From Deltaproteobacteria bacterium (GTDB lineage Bacteria > Desulfobacterota > Binatia > Binatales > Binataceae), in contig JAJYMR010000069.1 of NCBI GenBank assembly GCA_021786815.1, positions 1-19,338 of the forward strand: a stretch of 19,338 nucleotides of DNA, written 5' to 3'. A program made the position numbers and the translations under genes. This document shows positions 14,699-19,338 of the stretch, in pieces. How positions within the stretch are numbered: position 1 is the stretch's first letter; every line of letters begins with the position of its first letter. The notes under the pieces are model-generated. The model had not been told where the DNA came from. It worked only from the letters and a program-made list of their open reading frames with translations, and did not search any database.

Positions 14699-15046
14699 AG
14701 AGACCCGAAAGTTTAGCAGATAACGGCTGAAACCACGCAATATTCCGGGCTTTCCGAAGGCGCCGGGAGACGCAAAGTCCGCACGCCGCGAAGCCGGTTC
14801 TCAATGCCTTTGGCCGGCGTCCCCGGCCGGCCTCTCGGGCTGGACGGCGGAGCGCAACCTTGTCGGCCACAAAAAGATGCTGAAAGGGGCTGGCGCCGAT
14901 TGCGTCAGACGCGTTCGGCGGCTATGCAAGATGGACCGACGCGGCGTGCACGAACGAGACGTCCCGGAGCGGCCGGCCCGGGGGGAGCGGCCGTCCGTTG
15001 CGTTCGAAATCCCCGCCGTCGGGCAAATTCTCCAAGAGGGTCACGG
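14699..15046. other. Divergent gene-free region with GC hairpin
   Basis: This spacer should hold promoters for the phosphatase-like gene (left) and the malic enzyme (right). Reading frames open here extend the malic enzyme upstream but are Arg-rich and have no family match. A hairpin is visible, GGCCGG (14812-14817) with CCGGCC (14823-14828). I see no RNA gene. Confidence 0.45.
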
Positions 15047-16678
15047 ATGACGACGAATCTGCGAGGCGCGGCACTGCTGCGGGATCCGCGGTACAACAAG
15101 TGTACCTGCTTCACCGAGGCCGAACGTCAGGCATTGGGACTCGTAGGCCTTCTACCGGAGGCGGTTGACGACGAAAAGGTCCAGCTTCAGCGGGCCCTGA
15201 CGCAGTTGGCGCAGAAGCCCTCCAACCTCGAGAAGTACCTGTATCTGTCGGCGTTGCAGGACTCCAATGAGACCCTCTTTTACCGCGTTCTGATGTCCGA
15301 CCCGGCCGCTTTTCTGCCGCTCGTCTATACTCCGACCGTGGGTGAGGCGTGTCTGCATTTCAGCCACCTTCTCCAGCGTCCCAAGGGCCTCTATGTCTCT
15401 CTGAACCGCAAGGGTCATGTGCGTGAAATCCTGCGCAACTGGCCCGAGCGCGACGTGCGATTCGTCGTGGTCACCAGCGGCGAGCGCATCCTCGGCCTTG
15501 GCGACCTTGGCGCCAACGGCATGGGCATACCTATCGGCAAGCTCGCGCTCTATACGGCGTGCGCCGGCGTCCCGCCGCAGTTCACGATGCCGGTCACGAT
15601 TGACTGCGGGACCAACAACGAGGCGTTTCTCCAGGATCCGATGTACATCGGCCTGCGCCAGTCTCGCGCCTCCGAGGCGGAAGTGGATCAACTTGTGGAC
15701 GAGTTCGTCGCGGCGGTGCTGGAGGAATTTCCCTACTGCTGCATCCAGTTCGAGGATTGGGGAAGATTCGACGCCTTCCGCCTGCTCGACCGTTATCGCG
15801 AGCGGCTCTGCTGCTTCAACGACGATATCCAGGGCACGGCGGCGGTCGTCCTTGCCGGAATCTTTGGTGCGCTGCGCATCACCGGCGGCAAGCTTTCCGA
15901 GCAGAAGTTCCTCTTTCTCGGCGCGAGCCAGGCGGGAGTGGGAATCGCCGAACTGCTGGCGCAGGCGATGGTCGCCGAAGGGCTCACGCCCGAGCAGGCC
16001 CGCGCGCGCAACTGGCTGTTCAGCAGCAAGGGGCTCGTCGAGTCAACGCGCGCGGACCTGTCCGACTTCCAGAAGCCGTACGCTCACGCCCACGCGCCAA
16101 CCAAGACCTTCGCCGCCGCCATCGAATCGTTGAAGCCGACTGCGATTATCGGCGTTAGCACGGTCGCCAAGACCTTCGACCGCCAGGTTATCGAGGCGAT
16201 GGCGCGGGTCAACGAGCGTCCGATTATCTTCGCGCTTTCGAATCCGACCGCGAACTCCGAGTGCACCGCAGAAGAGGCCTACGAATGGTCCGACGGGCGC
16301 GCCGTCTTCGCAAGCGGAAGCCCCTTCATGCCCGTGCGATACGGCGACCAGACGTTCGTTCCGGGGCAGTGCAACAACATGTACATCTTTCCCGCGATAG
16401 GGCTTGCGGTTTACGCGACGCGGGCAAAACTGGTCACGGACGAGATGTTCATCGCGGCGGCTCATGCGGTGGCCGAGCAGGTGTCGGCGGCCGACCTCGA
16501 CGTCGGCCTCATCTATCCGCCCCAGTCGAGCATCCTGGCGACCGAAATACGGGTTGCCAGGCACGTCGCCGAGGTCATCTTCGCGCGCGGTCTCGCGCGT
16601 GTCGGCGAACCGAAGGATATCGGCGCCTTTATCGAGTCGCACGTGTACAAGCCCGAATATCCCGCCGTCACCGGCTGA
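15047..16678 (+). CDS. malic enzyme (NAD(P)-dependent, large type)
   Basis: This 543-residue enzyme oxidatively decarboxylates malate to pyruvate and CO2 with reduction of NAD(P). It is the large-subunit type found in eukaryotes and as E. coli MaeA, without a phosphotransacetylase-like tail. Landmarks are Tyr94 in PLVYTPTVGE, catalytic Lys165 in GIPIGKLALY, metal ligands Glu236 and Asp237 in QFEDWG and Asp260 in NDDIQGT, and the nucleotide-binding loop LGASQAGVGIAE (291-302). FALSNPT (395-401) is also typical. Cofactor preference is not safely read from the sequence. ATG 15047 is chosen because GAGGG lies six bases upstream and the family N-terminus LRGAALLRDPRYNKCTCFTE begins there. It stands alone on its strand and is convergent with the HdeD-family gene. 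Confidence 0.94.
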   Translation: MTTNLRGAALLRDPRYNKCTCFTEAERQALGLVGLLPEAVDDEKVQLQRALTQLAQKPSNLEKYLYLSALQDSNETLFYRVLMSDPAAFLPLVYTPTVGEACLHFSHLLQRPKGLYVSLNRKGHVREILRNWPERDVRFVVVTSGERILGLGDLGANGMGIPIGKLALYTACAGVPPQFTMPVTIDCGTNNEAFLQDPMYIGLRQSRASEAEVDQLVDEFVAAVLEEFPYCCIQFEDWGRFDAFRLLDRYRERLCCFNDDIQGTAAVVLAGIFGALRITGGKLSEQKFLFLGASQAGVGIAELLAQAMVAEGLTPEQARARNWLFSSKGLVESTRADLSDFQKPYAHAHAPTKTFAAAIESLKPTAIIGVSTVAKTFDRQVIEAMARVNERPIIFALSNPTANSECTAEEAYEWSDGRAVFASGSPFMPVRYGDQTFVPGQCNNMYIFPAIGLAVYATRAKLVTDEMFIAAAHAVAEQVSAADLDVGLIYPPQSSILATEIRVARHVAEVIFARGLARVGEPKDIGAFIESHVYKPEYPAVTG

Positions 16679-16702
16679 GCGGCCGAATCAGGTGAGGACA
16701 CC

Positions 16703-16741
16703 GCCTCGCGAGGCCGCGCGGGCGCCGCGTCAATGCGGCGC
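16703..16741. terminator. Paired hairpins between convergent malic enzyme and HdeD genes
   Basis: A 12-bp palindrome GCCTCGCGAGGC (16703-16714) is followed by GCGCCGC (16722-16728) pairing with GCGGCGC (16735-16741) around a six-base loop. The second overlaps the stop codon of the HdeD-family gene. Position suggests a shared bidirectional terminator, although no U-tract follows. Confidence 0.45.
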
Positions 16742-17320
16742 AAGCCCGTAGCCGCCCAGACGTCCGCGCGCAGGCAGAGTCCGCGCACCGAGCGCAAGCA
16801 TCACTTCGCTCCATCCGTCGAAAATCAGGTCGATACCGATGAACAGGCCGATCGCGAAGAGCCCGGAAGCCGGCCATTGGGCCCAGATCGAAAATCCAAG
16901 GAGCATCCCGACGACTCCGTTCAGCACAAGCCATCCGCGATGCTGCAGGTTGGACGTAAAGGCAAGCAGGAGCCGGAAGGAGCCCGCGACGATCAGGAAC
17001 ATCGCGATCATCAGGGTCAGTGTCGCTGCCGCGGCGCCCGGCCTCGAGACCATCAGGAATCCCGCCGCCGCGTAAAGCACCCCCGCAAGCAGGTTCACGA
17101 TAAAGCCGTTCCATCGATGCCGGATAAGCGCGTGTGCAACCTGGAACAGGCCTCCGAAAATCAGCACCCATCCGACCACCATCACGGACAGCAGCGTGAC
17201 GGCGACCGCCGAGCCGATCGCGACGCAGCCGAGCACGATCAACGCGATTCCCAGGACCAGAAACCACAGCCAGTGCTCGCGTACTTCCTCGAATCCCTGT
17301 CCGAGCATAATGCCAGCCAT
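16730..17320 (-). CDS. HdeD-family membrane protein
   Basis: This 196-residue integral inner-membrane protein has about six hydrophobic helices (roughly 17-39, 42-64, 74-92, 97-120, 130-147, 152-176). It follows the HdeD/DUF308 pattern of repeated helix pairs, for example LGIALIVLGCVAIG and VVGWVLIFGGLFQVAHAL. HdeD is linked to acid stress in E. coli, but most family members have no proven function. The start is ATG 17320 because GGAGGT (17328-17333, complementary strand) lies seven bases upstream; a GTG at 17329 would overlap that site. The C-terminal tail is short and Arg/Gly-rich. The gene is monocistronic as seen here. Confidence 0.88.
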   Translation of the reverse strand: MAGIMLGQGFEEVREHWLWFLVLGIALIVLGCVAIGSAVAVTLLSVMVVGWVLIFGGLFQVAHALIRHRWNGFIVNLLAGVLYAAAGFLMVSRPGAAAATLTLMIAMFLIVAGSFRLLLAFTSNLQHRGWLVLNGVVGMLLGFSIWAQWPASGLFAIGLFIGIDLIFDGWSEVMLALGARTLPARGRLGGYGLAPH

Positions 17321-17873
17321 TTTTAACACCTCCGGATGAATCCGACCGGGCGCCGAAAAGGCCGCACGTGCGAGACACTGCCGCTCGCGGAAAACCCGGC
17401 GAACTCGCCGGGGTTCCCTGCGGCACGCCTCTGCGCGTTGCGATACCGGATCGGAACAGTCGTCCCTGTGATGGGCCTCCTGGCGCGGGTCAGCCTTGTC
17501 TCACCGACGTTGCGAGCGGCCGATGCATGGCGGGAAGAGTTCGAAATGGAAGAGAACCGGAGTGGCCGCGTTGCAGAAAAAATCTTCCCGCATCGATGCT
17601 CCTGTAGCAAGCGCGCAAAAGCCCACCCGCGCTCCGGGATGCCGCGAAATTGAGCGCAATTGTTTCTTGCGCGGCGCCACGGCTATCGGTGCAACGGCCG
17701 AGTTGTTGGGTCCGTGCCGGGATATGCACATACGGCAAATGCGCAGCAGCTTCCCGTTCCTTGCAGTCTATGCTACTGCGTCCGGGAGTTTTTCCGCACG
17801 CACTCAGGCGGCGGGGGGTCTGCTTTGATTATCCATTTCTTGGACCGGCGTAGAGGGAGGCTTGGAGGCCGCG
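17321..17873. other. 553-nt gap without a convincing gene
   Basis: Divergent spacer between the HdeD-family gene and the PagL-like gene. Open frames on both strands are short, Arg/Cys-rich and lack ribosome-binding sites, so I call none. A nested inverted repeat at 17379-17425 is listed separately. No tRNA cloverleaf was recognised. Confidence 0.5.
17379..17425. repeat. Nested inverted repeat in the 17.3-17.9 kb gap
   Basis: Outer arms TGCCGC (17379-17384) and GCGGCA (17420-17425) enclose an inner hairpin, AACCCGGCG (17393-17401) with CGCCGGGGTT (17406-17415, one bulged base) around loop AACT. It lies about 60 bases upstream of the HdeD-family start. It could be a structured RNA, a terminator or an operator; I cannot tell which. 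Confidence 0.35.
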
Positions 17874-18680
17874 ATGAGATGCGCGATCTGGCTAGTCACC
17901 GTCCTCGCACTGGCGTGTTTGAGCTTCGCGGTACCATTGTCCGCGCGAGCCGAGTCGAATCAGTCTTCAAACGGAGCCCCGAGCGAGACTGATTTCAACC
18001 AGCAGATCTACTATAAGAACAAGCTCGAATTTGCCTACGACACGTCATATCTTTTCTACAACGTGCCGCTCTTGTTCGATCCGTTTCTGGGCGAGAAGTT
18101 CGCCCGCGTGCCGGGAACCGTCAATTACACGCTGCTCCCGTTAATCGGCTCTCTGCGATGGCAGCTGTACAATCCGTGCGGCCCGTCGTTTCTGCGCGGC
18201 AACACCGATGTCACTTTCGGCGGCTCCTATACGGTCATCACCCAGGGTCCGGAGTCGCGCTACATCGCCGTGATCACAGGCGTTCGGTACAACTTTGTAC
18301 AACCCAACTGGAGACTCGCGCCTTATTTCGAGATAAAGGGCGGCATGGGATTCACCGACGCCGAGGGCCCGGAAGAAGTTGCGTCACATCAGCCACAGAT
18401 TGGCCAGGGGCAGGACTTCACATTTACGTTCCTGATGGGCGCCGGGGTCCGCTACAACTTCAATCCCCGCTACAGTGTTTCCGCCGGCGTCGAGTACATG
18501 CACATGTCCAATGCGAACCTGTCGGAGCCGAGATACTACAACCACGGAATCAACGTCGTTGGCCCGACGGTCGGAATCAACGTCGCGATTCCGGACCATA
18601 CCGTCGAACGCGTAGAATCCGCCCTTGGCTCGATCGACGATTGGGCGGGGTCGCGCCAGTCGGCGCCCGTGGCCCAGTAG
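17874..18680 (+). CDS. PagL/acyloxyacyl-hydrolase-like outer-membrane beta-barrel protein
   Basis: This 268-residue protein begins with a signal peptide (about 1-26, ending PLSARA before ESNQ) and then shows alternating beta-strand segments ending in aromatic residues, as in an outer-membrane barrel. The C-terminal part has GVEYMHMSNANLS (205-217), matching the PagL lipid A 3-O-deacylase motif HxSNA, with His210 and Ser212 as the catalytic pair. The third PagL residue, Glu in a GIE motif, appears as Asn227 in HGIN. The protein is longer than Pseudomonas PagL, with extra N-terminal barrel sequence and a 30-residue C-terminal tail. Lipid A or phospholipid deacylation is likely but unproven. The start is ATG 17874, preceded five bases upstream by GGAGG. 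Confidence 0.75.
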   Translation: MRCAIWLVTVLALACLSFAVPLSARAESNQSSNGAPSETDFNQQIYYKNKLEFAYDTSYLFYNVPLLFDPFLGEKFARVPGTVNYTLLPLIGSLRWQLYNPCGPSFLRGNTDVTFGGSYTVITQGPESRYIAVITGVRYNFVQPNWRLAPYFEIKGGMGFTDAEGPEEVASHQPQIGQGQDFTFTFLMGAGVRYNFNPRYSVSAGVEYMHMSNANLSEPRYYNHGINVVGPTVGINVAIPDHTVERVESALGSIDDWAGSRQSAPVAQ

Positions 18681-18707
18681 CCGCGCCCGGTTCCGGCGTT
18701 ACGCGTG

Positions 18708-18730
18708 GCATCGGCTGGATCAGCCGATGC
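18708..18730. terminator. Perfect 10-bp hairpin between convergent genes
   Basis: GCATCGGCTG (18708-18717) and CAGCCGATGC (18721-18730) are perfect inverted copies around the loop GAT. The hairpin spans the stop codon of the minus-strand gene and lies 27 bases past the stop of the PagL-like gene, so it probably serves as the transcript end for both. No U-run follows on either side. Confidence 0.55.
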
Positions 18731-19338
18731 TCGAAGCGCGCTCGTTGATGATCCAGCTTCCGTCCGGACCCGGTCTCAGGTCGCCGAGGGCGTGGAACTC
18801 TTCGAGCAGTTCGTCGCGGCGCGGATTGCCGTCGAACACCGCCGTAATTTCCGCCAGTTCCGCGTTCCTTCCTTCGAGGCCGCGCTGGTTTGAGAACGCA
18901 ATCGCGCGCTTCCAGATGGCCTCGATCAACTCCCGGCCCGGATAGGTGCGGCCCGGTTGGCCCCGGAAGGTGCGCTCGCGCATCTCGCTGAGCGAGCACT
19001 TGAGATACTCGACGTGTGGCGTTTCATCGGTACGCACCCAGGAGACGATTCTCGCCGCATCGCCGTCGCCCGCGACCATGCTGGTGTCGCACAGGACCGC
19101 TTCGGCCCATCGGAAGGTGTGGAAGGCGTTGATCTCAATGAGCAGCAGGCGCGCCATCCGCGCGATCTGCGCCTCAAGCATCGGGTCGATGTCGGCGGGC
19201 AGGGCGCGGTTTGCCATCGCCTGCTCCACCATCAGGCGCATCAACTCCGCGACGGAAAGCGGCTCGGCCGGCATCCCCATTGCGCGCCGCATCTCGGCGG
19301 CCAGATCCTCGACCGGGGGATTTTCGAACGCGATATCG
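18720..19338 (-). CDS. Partial helical protein, possible ferritin-like fold (5' end outside window)
   Basis: I do not recognise this gene. The frame stays open to the right edge, so at least 205 codons are visible and the start probably lies outside; an internal ATG at 19292 lacks a well-placed ribosome-binding site. The sequence is largely alpha-helical, with no signal peptide or membrane segment visible. Two helices carry clustered acidic and His residues: IEINAFHTFRWAE and TDETPHVEYLKCSLSE, the second with an ExxH pair. Such patterns occur in ferritin-like di-iron proteins, but the canonical double ExxH is not complete here, so metal binding is only a suggestion. The C-terminus (DGSWIINERASSIG) resembles no domain I know. 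Confidence 0.6.
   Translation of the reverse strand, partial: DIAFENPPVEDLAAEMRRAMGMPAEPLSVAELMRLMVEQAMANRALPADIDPMLEAQIARMARLLLIEINAFHTFRWAEAVLCDTSMVAGDGDAARIVSWVRTDETPHVEYLKCSLSEMRERTFRGQPGRTYPGRELIEAIWKRAIAFSNQRGLEGRNAELAEITAVFDGNPRRDELLEEFHALGDLRPGPDGSWIINERASSIG

Noticed and set aside
14732..14784. GACGCAAAG (14769-14777) recalling the 3' core of the c-di-GMP-I (GEMM) riboswitch, upstream of malic enzyme
   Set aside because: The matching 5' core GGCAAACC, the GAAA-capped hairpin of normal size and the following GCC are not present. I judge it chance. A covariance search with the c-di-GMP-I riboswitch model would settle it; a significant hit would reverse this.
17336..17653. Plus-strand open frame of 105 codons in the gap before the PagL-like gene
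   Set aside because: No ribosome-binding site, unusual composition and no family resemblance.
1..19338. CRISPR arrays, tRNA or rRNA genes, insertion sequences, phage genes or defence systems
   Set aside because: No regularly spaced repeats, cloverleaf or rRNA signatures, transposase or integrase motifs, or nuclease/helicase defence modules were recognised anywhere in the window.

Overview
The window looks like a chromosomal segment of a high-GC, Gram-negative bacterium with the potential for autotrophic growth. The Gram-negative call rests on a PagL/acyloxyacyl-hydrolase-like outer-membrane protein with a signal peptide and on the general gene content. The most diagnostic block is a minus-strand Calvin-cycle cluster at about 7.65-13.4 kb. 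It holds a red-type (form IC/ID-like) RuBisCO with its activase CbbX. No ribosomal or other taxonomic marker gene is present. The mix of acyl-CoA/lipid genes, a red-type cbb operon and mosaic intergenic repeats would suit an uncultured soil lineage (Binatota, Rokubacteria or deltaproteobacteria-like), but that is a low-confidence inference.

Layout. 0-1.6 kb (+): the last codons of an unknown gene overlap the start of a stand-alone acyl carrier protein. A 379-nt gap follows with two palindromic mosaic repeats, then a crotonase-family enoyl-CoA hydratase/isomerase. 1.7-5.1 kb (-): a soluble hybrid histidine kinase (PAS-PAS-HisKA-HATPase-REC-REC) and a phytanoyl-CoA-dioxygenase-family enzyme. 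5.3-6.2 kb (+): an HSL-type alpha/beta hydrolase with a TTG start, convergent with an aldo/keto reductase (-) at 6.2-7.2 kb.

7.65-13.4 kb (-): in transcription order, transaldolase, cbbL, cbbS, cbbX, phosphoribulokinase and a small acidic 70-aa protein. RuBisCO fixes CO2, CbbX removes inhibitory sugar phosphates from it, phosphoribulokinase regenerates RuBP, and the transaldolase can rearrange sugar phosphates during regeneration. Just upstream on the same strand lie a LuxR-type regulator whose receiver domain has Gly where the phospho-accepting Asp should be, and a small low-molecular-weight phosphatase-like protein. No LysR-type CbbR, which often sits beside cbb operons, is in the window.

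15.0-19.3 kb: a large-type malic enzyme (+), convergent with a six-helix HdeD-family membrane protein (-). A 553-nt gap without a convincing gene follows, then the PagL-like protein (+), convergent with a partial alpha-helical gene (-) that runs off the right edge. Convergent junctions at about 1.6, 16.7 and 18.7 kb carry GC-rich hairpins that probably end transcription. The main points of interest are the long transaldolase heading a RuBisCO operon, the degenerate receiver regulator next to it, and the unknown small gene at the operon's end.
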